Source: Mucilaginibacter sp. OK098 (GTDB lineage: Bacteria > Bacteroidota > Bacteroidia > Sphingobacteriales > Sphingobacteriaceae). Taken from it: a DNA stretch of 64,000 bases. Shown one piece after another: positions 53,077 through 60,208 of this stretch. Position 1 is the stretch's first letter; the number at the start of each line of letters is the position of its first letter. The translations under genes and the position numbers were made by a program. The stretch lies in assembly GCF_900142915.1 (NCBI RefSeq), contig NZ_FRCM01000007.1, positions 1 to 64,000 of the forward strand, given 5' to 3'. The notes under the pieces were generated by a model. It was not told the DNA's origin. It saw only the letters and a program-made list of their open reading frames with translations, and ran no database searches.

Positions 53077-53511
53077 ATGGTTCACACGCATAATAATAAT
53101 TTTGAAAGCCTGCTTGAAAAGCATCATTTAAAGAAAACAGGGCCACGCCTTAAGGTGCTCTCCATGTTATCGGCAAAGAATGTGGCAACTTCGCAGCCCG
53201 ATCTTGAAGGTGTGATGAATGATATTGACCGCGTTACCTTATACCGCATACTAAGCGCATTTGAAGAAAAGGGCATTATTCACAAAGTATTTGATTTAAA
53301 TGGCACTGCAAACTATGCCATGTGCTCTCCGGCTTGCGATGAAGATCATCACCATGACGAACACCTGCACTTTAATTGCACCAACTGTAAAAATGTATAT
53401 TGTTTGGACGAGCTTCATTTACCTGAAATAAAACTTCCAAAAGGATTTAAACCCGATGGTTTTACTTTATATGCTAGTGGCCTTTGCCCCAAATGCAGCA
53501 AACCAGTGTAA
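53077..53511 (+). CDS. Fur family regulator, Zur-like
   Basis: The 144-residue protein has an N-terminal winged helix (LKKTGPRLKVLSMLSAKNVA, DIDRVTLYRILSAFEEKGII) and a metal-binding C-terminal half with a His cluster (DEDHHHDEHLHF) and two CxxC motifs (CTNCKNVYC and CPKC) that bind structural zinc. Its position beside merC and the palindrome upstream of merC point to zinc sensing (Zur) rather than iron. The Fur subtype is inferred. Confidence 0.87.
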   Translation: MVHTHNNNFESLLEKHHLKKTGPRLKVLSMLSAKNVATSQPDLEGVMNDIDRVTLYRILSAFEEKGIIHKVFDLNGTANYAMCSPACDEDHHHDEHLHFNCTNCKNVYCLDELHLPEIKLPKGFKPDGFTLYASGLCPKCSKPV

Positions 53512-53554
53512 AAATTGATTGAAACAATTTAGTTATTACACGCTTATCTACCTA

Positions 53555-54376
53555 ATGATCAAGGACACTAAACAATTAAAAGTACTCATACTTCTTAGCC
53601 TGTTTTTATTTTTTATATTAACATCGTTTACCAACGATGATGATCCGCCTAAATCATCTTTTAAATTTAAAACCGTAGTTATTGATGCCGGACATGGCGG
53701 TAAGGACCCCGGTGCCCATGGCTCATACTCATTCGAAAAAAATGTAACATTAGCTATAGCTAAAAAAGTGGAACGCCTGCTTAAAAAAGACATGCAGGAT
53801 GTAAATGTGGTTATGACCCGCACTACTGATAAATTTGTTGAATTAAATAAACGCGCCGAAATTGCTAACCAGATCAACGCCAACCTGTTTATTTCTATTC
53901 ACTGTAATTCATCGCCTGAGGGAACCGCTAAAATTGCCCATAAAGAAAAGGGGGTAATGCTGCTGGTTTACGGCTTTCACCGTAAAGAGGAGCAAATAGA
54001 AGCCCTGCGTGAAAATTCCGCCATCTACATAGAAAAAGACTATAAAAAGAACTATGCGGGGTACGATGAAAAGGACCCTGCTTCAATGATTATTTTAAAT
54101 ACTTTTATGCAAAAATACCGCAAGCAGAGTGTCCTGTTTGGCGATCTTTTGAATGATCAGTTCAAGAACAACGATGACCGTAAAAGTCGCGGGGTTAAGG
54201 AACAGGGGCTTTTGGTTTTGGCTCATAGCGCCATGCCTGCGGTATTGATTGAAACGGGATACATAAATAATGCAAGCGAGGAAAAATACCTGAATTCCGA
54301 AGACGGACAAAATGCAATTGCCGCTTCAATTGTGAGGGCTATTAAAATTTACCGCAAAGAGATTAACGCCCGTTGA
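53555..54376 (+). CDS. N-acetylmuramoyl-L-alanine amidase (AmiC-type)
   Basis: The product is 273 residues from the ATG at 53555. It starts with a hydrophobic N-terminal segment (VLILLSLFLFFILTSF), followed by the Amidase_3 domain with VVIDAGHGGKDPGAHG (first Zn ligand), SIHCNSS (His ligand) and VLIETGYINN (catalytic Glu). It cleaves the amide bond between MurNAc and L-Ala in peptidoglycan, probably at division. It follows the Zur-like gene closely. Confidence 0.92.
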   Translation: MIKDTKQLKVLILLSLFLFFILTSFTNDDDPPKSSFKFKTVVIDAGHGGKDPGAHGSYSFEKNVTLAIAKKVERLLKKDMQDVNVVMTRTTDKFVELNKRAEIANQINANLFISIHCNSSPEGTAKIAHKEKGVMLLVYGFHRKEEQIEALRENSAIYIEKDYKKNYAGYDEKDPASMIILNTFMQKYRKQSVLFGDLLNDQFKNNDDRKSRGVKEQGLLVLAHSAMPAVLIETGYINNASEEKYLNSEDGQNAIAASIVRAIKIYRKEINAR

Positions 54377-54450
54377 TTTTTATAAAAAATCCTTTTAAAT
54401 AATGGCAGGCTTTATGTAATTTGTGCAAGGAAAAGCACAACTACTCCCCC

Positions 54451-54795
54451 ATGAAAAAATTAATACTTTCCGCCTTTATCGCCCTGGCTTTTGCCGGAAC
54501 AGCATCGGCTCAAAAAGCTTTCTCATCGGCAGATTTCACAAAAAACCTTGGCAAAACCGGGACCTTGTGCGATACTGTTTATTCGCTGCACGTAGTGAGC
54601 GATACCCTGGCATTATTGAACCTGGGCGGCGTTTACCCCAATCAGAAATATACAGTAGCCGTAAAGGGCAATAAAGTAAACCTGGATTATACCAAGCTAA
54701 AAGGCAAGCCACTTTGTGTTACCGGTGTATTTATAATGTTTAAGAATCGCCCCGAAATTGAGGTTACAGAGCCGGAGCAGATCAATAAGAATTAG
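54451..54795 (+). CDS. Small secreted OB-fold-like protein
   Basis: The 114-residue product starts at ATG 54451, which gives a good signal peptide (MKKLILSAFIALAFAGTASA). The mature ~90 residues are rich in beta strands (TLCDTVYSLHVVSD, GKPLCVTGVFIMFKNRPEIE) and fit a small OB-fold nucleic-acid/ligand-binding domain of unknown role. A terminator follows. Confidence 0.6.
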   Translation: MKKLILSAFIALAFAGTASAQKAFSSADFTKNLGKTGTLCDTVYSLHVVSDTLALLNLGGVYPNQKYTVAVKGNKVNLDYTKLKGKPLCVTGVFIMFKNRPEIEVTEPEQINKN

Positions 54796-54821
54796 GAAAG
54801 GTAAAGCGGCTTTCCTTTTTA
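54794..54821 (+). terminator. Rho-independent terminator
   Basis: AGGAAAG (54794-54800) pairs with CTTTCCT (54810-54816), with a T-run after it. Confidence 0.65.
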
Positions 54822-54857
54822 TCTTGCATCTTAACTTCTTGATTCTTGTCTCTTTCT

Positions 54858-56522
54858 TTAGCTCCAATTAAAATCAACCTCTCTCTCGTTCAATTTCCAT
54901 TTAGTCGGGAATGGGTTTGTCATCCAATCCAGTGGCTCGCCAATGGGCTGTGTTTTGGCTGCTTTGGCAAAGCATTCTTTAATAAAGCCTTTTTGCTCAG
55001 CGCCTAATGCTTCGGGCTGTGCCGAGATAAATAAAGGAGCGCTGCTTTCGGCAAGTAACTGCATCCATTGCTTGTTCTTTTCCCAGGAAATGTCTGTGGT
55101 TAAGCCAACGCAGTCGCCGTCAACAGCATAAAAAGCATTATGTTGTGGTAACCTGAAGCCCATAGTATTTATACCCATTTTACGGGTGCGAGCCCATTCT
55201 TTACCGCTGGTATCGTCCCCAATCCGGTTAAGCTCAAATTGTCCGGCAGACAAATGGCTCATGGTGTTGCAGCCTATTACATAAATATGTTCGCCGGTGG
55301 CTTCGCGGATTGATGTATAAAGATGATTAATTACCTCGGCTGTGGTTTTGCTTTTATCATAAAAGCTCCAGCCTGGCGCAGTAAAGCTATCTTTCATCTC
55401 AAATCCCCACCTGCCACTTATGTCATTAGTAGTATAATCATGCTTTACCATTTCAAAACCCCACTGTTTATATACATCAAAATAGCCTTTAATGCGTTCA
55501 ATGTTTTCGGGGATTGTTGGATCTAGCAACGGGCTTTTAGGATCATTCCTGCCGGGGATCTTTGGCAACAGCAGGCTCGCTTTTTCGTCATGCCTGGCAC
55601 ATAACGGGCGAATCCACAAACCAGGGCGCATGCCCAGTTTTTTGATCTCGTCACCCAGTAGGTGCATATCTTTAAACTTATCGTTAGGCTTTGCATAAGT
55701 TTCATTCCAACCTCCATCACCAGGCAATAAGGGCGAATACTCAGCCCATCCCGCATCAACTACTGAAAACGGGCGATTGTTGGTATCCGTCACCAGTTCG
55801 GCCATTAACGCGGTGGTTTCCTTTATCAGTTTTGCCGAATTGTTGCCGTAAGCATAATACCAGTCGTTTATACCATAAATAGGCTGCTTAGGCAGTCGGG
55901 GGTTATCGCACATTATTTTACAAAATCTGCGGGCTGTGGCAAATGCATTTTCTATTACTGTGCTTTCTGTTGTTACAATATCGGCAGCATGCAGTTTGCG
56001 TGCGCCAAGTTGAACGCCTGATCCGCCTGAGTGTGTATCAAGGGTTAGTTCAATGCTATCGGGGTTAACTCCCCACCAGCAAATGGTATTCGCCCCGGTT
56101 TTAACACCAAAGCAGGCCGTGTGCCTATCATCATTCAATAATACGTACCATGGGTTTTTAACATTGCTATCGGGAGATTTCCATGCCATATCGCCATAGG
56201 TACGTTCCCAATGATCACCCAATACTTTTGCTGAAGTATTTGTTTGATGTTTCCATTTAAGGCGAATTCCTGTTAAAGCAGATGTTGGTGATTGAATATA
56301 TACCCCGCTAGCGTTCCCGTTTGTTTTTATGCTTACTTCAACATCTTTATAAATAAAGCCGCTGCCTGAAGCTTTTAGCTGAAACCAATCGGCGCCTGCC
56401 TGGCCCCAAACTTCGTCAGGGGCATTCATTAAAGCGGTATTACCGCTTGCATAAGTGATCCGGCTAAATAATACAGCAGCCATAGTAGTGGCCGAAAGCT
56501 TCACAAAATTGCGTCTGAGCAT
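54858..56522 (-). CDS. Alpha-galactosidase-like glycoside hydrolase (secreted)
   Basis: The 554-residue enzyme has a twin-arginine-like N-terminus (MLRRNFVKLSATTMAAVLFS). A beta-sandwich N-terminal part precedes a (beta/alpha)8 barrel with VVDAGWAEYSPLLPGDGGW, LWIRPLCARHDEKA, MVKHDYTTND (nucleophile Asp) and NRIGDDTSG (acid/base Asp), a pattern like GH27/GH36 alpha-galactosidases. It likely acts in the periplasm on alpha-galactosides; the exact GH family is not settled. Confidence 0.78.
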   Translation of the reverse strand: MLRRNFVKLSATTMAAVLFSRITYASGNTALMNAPDEVWGQAGADWFQLKASGSGFIYKDVEVSIKTNGNASGVYIQSPTSALTGIRLKWKHQTNTSAKVLGDHWERTYGDMAWKSPDSNVKNPWYVLLNDDRHTACFGVKTGANTICWWGVNPDSIELTLDTHSGGSGVQLGARKLHAADIVTTESTVIENAFATARRFCKIMCDNPRLPKQPIYGINDWYYAYGNNSAKLIKETTALMAELVTDTNNRPFSVVDAGWAEYSPLLPGDGGWNETYAKPNDKFKDMHLLGDEIKKLGMRPGLWIRPLCARHDEKASLLLPKIPGRNDPKSPLLDPTIPENIERIKGYFDVYKQWGFEMVKHDYTTNDISGRWGFEMKDSFTAPGWSFYDKSKTTAEVINHLYTSIREATGEHIYVIGCNTMSHLSAGQFELNRIGDDTSGKEWARTRKMGINTMGFRLPQHNAFYAVDGDCVGLTTDISWEKNKQWMQLLAESSAPLFISAQPEALGAEQKGFIKECFAKAAKTQPIGEPLDWMTNPFPTKWKLNEREVDFNWS

Positions 56523-57310
56523 AAAATTTACAACAAAAGAGTATCAGGCTAATTGATTTAACTGTTAGACAAACAGTTGTTACGGGTAAAAGTAGGCTTT
56601 TATTGCCTTATTTTCAATTAAATATTGACATGCCAAAACAAGCTGAAATTAATTATGTACGCCTTCAAACTTAACCCCAAACCCATTTGTTACCAAGGCA
56701 TTTGTAACACTTATATTTTTTTATAGGAAGCCAAAATAGAAATGTTTTTACGAAGCGCCCCCGGCGAATCCGTTGTAAATCTGACCAGTTCGCTTTTTTA
56801 CATGGGCATAGCGATTCTTTACCAGGTATTTCTGTGGAGGACTTTGTTAGCATAGGGAAATGACTTAAAGTAAAACAAAAAATACTTATCTATCAAGAAT
56901 TATTTATACTCTTTAGTTAATCAAAGATGCGAATTGTTTACTATACTGGTGCATTTTTTTGAGTTTTATCTTTCAACAACAGTAAAATACAACTGAAGGT
57001 TAAACTATTTACCAATGGGGAAGGCAGGTATTATATTATGGCATTGAATTTTATGATATAAAGGCTTTTTTTAACAAAATCAAAGCAGGTTCTACTTATA
57101 AACCGAATTGTGCTTTTCACAATTATACATTGTTGTAGTTTTAAATAAATTAATTATTTTACCTATAAAAGCCACCTTTTTACTATATTGATAAAAACGA
57201 TAAAAAAATAGGTTAATTATAGATATAAACTATAGATTATAAATTCTTTATATAAATTCACTTCCCTAAAACTGCTATATTTGCAATGAAATTTTAAAAT
57301 CATTATAAAT
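56523..57310. other. 788-bp gene-free AT-rich stretch
   Basis: I see no gene, repeat copy or convincing RNA here. The right end holds the likely ahpC promoter. Short open frames (for example minus strand 56671-56853) have no recognisable product. Confidence 0.5.
57276..57283 (+). promoter_or_regulatory. -7 promoter element of the peroxiredoxin gene
   Basis: TATATTTG matches TAnnTTTG and lies 27 bp before the start codon. No clear -33 TTG is seen. Confidence 0.55.
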
Positions 57311-57856
57311 ATGCTAACTATAGGTCAAAAATTCCCACAGTTTTCTAAAACAGCTGTTGTAAGTATTGAAAAAGGAAAAGAGTTTGAAACTATCACTTCA
57401 GATTTTTTGGTAAATGAAGATAACGTTTGGACAGTAATGTTCTGGTGGCCAAAGGATTTTACTTTTGTATGCCCTACCGAAATTGCTGAATTCAATAAAA
57501 GCTACGGTGAGTTCCGCGACCGCGACACCCGCCTGATCGGTGCTTCAACTGATACTGAATTTGTTCATGCTGCATGGAGAAGAGATCACGCTGATCTGCG
57601 CGACCTTAAATTTCCAATGCTTGCCGATACTTCAAAATCATTGGCAGAAGAACTTGGCATATTAGAGCCAAATGAAAAAATTGCTTACCGTGCTACTTTC
57701 ATTATCGATCCAACCGGTATCATCCGTTGGGTATCAGTAAATGATTTAAGCGTAGGCCGTAACGTTAAAGAAGTTTTACGCGTGCTTGATGGTTTACAAA
57801 CAGATGAGCTTTGCCCTTGCAACTGGGTTAAAGGCGAAGAAACTCTTACTGTTTAA
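57311..57856 (+). CDS. Peroxiredoxin (AhpC/TSA type)
   Basis: The 181-residue 2-Cys peroxiredoxin has the peroxidatic Cys in DFTFVCPTEIAEF (near residue 56) and the C-terminal DELCPCNW with the resolving Cys. It reduces hydrogen peroxide and alkyl hydroperoxides. The next gene codes for an AhpD-like protein, which in other bacteria supplies electrons to AhpC. A terminator lies between the two. Confidence 0.93.
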   Translation: MLTIGQKFPQFSKTAVVSIEKGKEFETITSDFLVNEDNVWTVMFWWPKDFTFVCPTEIAEFNKSYGEFRDRDTRLIGASTDTEFVHAAWRRDHADLRDLKFPMLADTSKSLAEELGILEPNEKIAYRATFIIDPTGIIRWVSVNDLSVGRNVKEVLRVLDGLQTDELCPCNWVKGEETLTV

Positions 57857-57873
57857 TTATTTTAATATTATAG

Positions 57874-57904
57874 TCCCCGCATTTAACGGATGCGGGGATT
57901 TTTT
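57874..57904 (+). terminator. Terminator between peroxiredoxin and AhpD-like genes
   Basis: TCCCCGCAT (57874-57882) pairs with ATGCGGGGA (57890-57898), followed by six T. It probably lowers downstream expression rather than fully separating the genes. Confidence 0.75.
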
Positions 57905-57924
57905 ATACAGGAAATTTTAAAAAG

Positions 57925-58509
57925 ATGAACGAATCCACCGAGATAATAAACGAACTGCTGCAAAGCCTGGGCATTGATACCGCATACCGTACCAATAGCC
58001 TTACCCTGCTTGAAAACGGCGAGTCGCGCTACCTGCGCGACTTGAAGCTAAACTTTACAAGCACCCTTACCTCCGAACATTTGAGCGCAAAAGAATGTGC
58101 CTTGCTTGGCCTTTCAACCGCTATTAATAATAACAACACCTTATTAGCAAACTTCTTCACCAAATACGCTGAAGAACAGGAAGCTACCGCTGCCGAAATT
58201 GGCGAAGCTGTGGGTTGTGCATCATTATTGGCATCAAACAATGTATTTTACCGCTTCCGTCATTTTACGCAAAAGGAAAAATATACGCAGATCCCAGCCC
58301 GCATCCGTATGCAGCTAATGATGAAGCCTGTAACAGGTAAAGAATTTTTTGAGCTGATGAGCCTTGCCATTTCCGCCGTTAACGGCTGCGAAATGTGTGT
58401 AAATGCACATGAAGATTCTCTTATCAAATTAGGTACTACCGAAGAACGGGTCTTTGATGCGGTTAGGATTGCATCATTGGTAACAGCTACCGGGAAAGTT
58501 GTTTTTTAA
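57925..58509 (+). CDS. AhpD-like alkylhydroperoxidase (carboxymuconolactone decarboxylase family)
   Basis: The 194-residue alpha-helical protein has the AhpD active-site motif GCEMCVNAHE (C-x2-C and His, near residues 156-165). It likely shuttles reducing equivalents to the peroxiredoxin encoded 68 bp upstream, or acts as a weak peroxidase. Length and motif agree with the CMD/AhpD family. Confidence 0.9.
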   Translation: MNESTEIINELLQSLGIDTAYRTNSLTLLENGESRYLRDLKLNFTSTLTSEHLSAKECALLGLSTAINNNNTLLANFFTKYAEEQEATAAEIGEAVGCASLLASNNVFYRFRHFTQKEKYTQIPARIRMQLMMKPVTGKEFFELMSLAISAVNGCEMCVNAHEDSLIKLGTTEERVFDAVRIASLVTATGKVVF

Positions 58510-58523
58510 TTACCTCCCCCCTA

Positions 58524-58750
58524 CAGGCCTGCGACCTGTGCTGGCGTATCGCGCCCTTTCAGGGCTTTGAATTAGTAAATTAATAATACAGCCCTGAAAG
58601 GGCGAAATCCATCAGCGTAGGTCGCAGGCCTACACTATTTTACGATGGTGCTGGCGTATGCCACCCTTTAAGAGCTTTGAATTAATACAATAACCACAGC
58701 CCTGAAAGGGCGAAATTTATCAGCGTAGGTCGCAGGCCTACGCTATTTTG
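58524..58750. repeat. Two tandem palindromic repeats with GCCCTGAAAGGGC core
   Basis: Two similar units (about 58524-58634 and 58645-58750) each have outer arms CCTGCGACCT/AGGTCGCAGG and inner arms around GCCCTTTCAGGGC and its complement, separated by AT-rich spacers. They are non-coding and fill the gap between the AhpD-like and Nif3-like genes. Confidence 0.78.
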
Positions 58751-58774
58751 CGACCTACACTATTCGGGATATTT

Positions 58775-59701
58775 TTACATAAATGATAAAGAATTGCCCG
58801 GCTTTACCCGCGTAGCCTTAACCGAAGGCACATTTTTCTGAACCCATTTCAGCATAAACTCTGAGCCTTCATCTTCACTGGCTATATGGCCCAGCACTAC
58901 TAACGAAATTTTATCGCCCTTTGCCCTGGCATCCCGCACATATTCGGCAGTTTCCCATTCCGCAATCTCACCACAGATCAATACGTCAGGTTTTACCCTG
59001 CTTATTCCCTGGATCTGGCGCTGACCTCCTGCAGCGCCCGGCATAAATAACACGCGGGCGCATGATTGATCCGGATCGCCAATGTATCTTACCTTTTCAA
59101 TACCCAGCCTTTCTTTTATATAGCCAACCAGATTTGTTAATGAAGTTGCAGGCATGGTTAGGATATTTGGAATTTTTTGATCGGCATACTTTTGCCATTG
59201 CAACTGATCAAGCACACCCATTGTAACACCATCAGGAACCAGGCGGTGAATATAATCGTGGTTGCGCCAAACAGCGATATTATGCTGCCTCAGCAAATCG
59301 GCCTTGTACTTGTAAACATCATCATTTTGCAGCCATGCGGTATCATCCGTATGGTTATAAAAAGTTGGCTCATGGGCAATAATAAAATTAGCGTCCAGGC
59401 TGATGGCTTTCCTGATCACTTCGATTGTTGCAAACATAGCCGTAACTATCCCGGTTACTTTAATGTCCCTGTCTCCTGATTTTAAAGTATCAACCGTTGT
59501 GGTTAAAGCCCCGCCAGGCACCTGTTTTATAAACAGATCCATTATTTGCCCTACGGTATAAGTTTCATCCATTTTAATAAAAACTGAAGCTTTATTTACA
59601 AGTGGTGCGAGCAGTAAAACGCCGGTAGTTTTTACAGCATTAACAAAAAACTTTCTCCGGTTAATAGCCGGATAGTTCAGCAGGTTAGGGTTGTGGCTCA
59701 T
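58775..59701 (-). CDS. Nif3-like dinuclear metal protein with signal sequence
   Basis: The 308-residue protein has an N-terminal NRRKFFVNAVKTTGVLLLAP Tat-like signal, then a Nif3-type fold with VDTLKSGDRD, IIAHEPTFYNH (metal-ligand His/Glu) and VLGHIASEDEG (second ligand set). Nif3/DUF34 proteins are mostly cytosolic and of debated function (metal-dependent, GTP cyclohydrolase I type 2 name is often misapplied). A secreted version is unusual. Confidence 0.78.
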   Translation of the reverse strand: MSHNPNLLNYPAINRRKFFVNAVKTTGVLLLAPLVNKASVFIKMDETYTVGQIMDLFIKQVPGGALTTTVDTLKSGDRDIKVTGIVTAMFATIEVIRKAISLDANFIIAHEPTFYNHTDDTAWLQNDDVYKYKADLLRQHNIAVWRNHDYIHRLVPDGVTMGVLDQLQWQKYADQKIPNILTMPATSLTNLVGYIKERLGIEKVRYIGDPDQSCARVLFMPGAAGGQRQIQGISRVKPDVLICGEIAEWETAEYVRDARAKGDKISLVVLGHIASEDEGSEFMLKWVQKNVPSVKATRVKPGNSLSFM

Positions 59702-59892
59702 TGCTTATTATTTTAGTTTAAATGTAAAACATTATTCAATAATTAATTTGATTGATGCTTTTTTTTTGACAGATAAGCAGCTTCCCCACTGATGTTTTTG
59801 CATTGGTAGTAGTAAAGTAGTGTGCAATTAATAGTATTGAATATTGCGGCGGATTAGATTTGTGGACGATTGCATTAAAGATCTTTCTCTTC

Positions 59893-60061
59893 CCTCTTTC
59901 CGCCGCAGGCGAAGAGAGGGTGGTCGAGCGAAGCAATGACCGGGTGAGTAGATTCTGCACGCGATAGTAACGCCAGTGCACAGCGGAAAAGCTTGGCGCA
60001 GAGTTGACTCACCCGACGAGGCTACGCCCGTCGACCTCTCTTCGCCTGCGGCGGAAAGAGG
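59893..60061. mobile_element. Palindromic element P-like, copy 3, with 27-bp perfect terminal inverted repeats
   Basis: CCTCTTTCCGCCGCAGGCGA begins the 27-bp left arm (59893-59919), fully complementary to 60035-60061. The 169-bp unit shares the GAGAGGGT...GGGTGAGT and ACTCACCCG...CGACCTC layout with the elements at 24298-24487 and 26046-26227. It lies in the 507-bp gap (59702-60208); the rest is AT-rich leader DNA. Confidence 0.8.
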
Positions 60062-60208
60062 TAAAAAAAGAAAAGAAAGGATTTTCTCTATTTCTGCGAT
60101 AGATAAAAGCTTTGTAACAATTGCCTGATATAAATAATGATATAAAATTCAGGCTATATATTTAACCAATAAACCAAACCTGCAGATTAACCGTCTGAAC
60201 CAATAAAA

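Noticed and set aside
56671..56853. 60-codon frame in the gap before the peroxiredoxin gene
   Set aside because: Lys/Cys/Trp-rich with no family resemblance, no promoter and no neighbour context.
58524..58750. Possible CRISPR array
   Set aside because: There are only two units, each a long palindrome with different spacing, and no cas genes.
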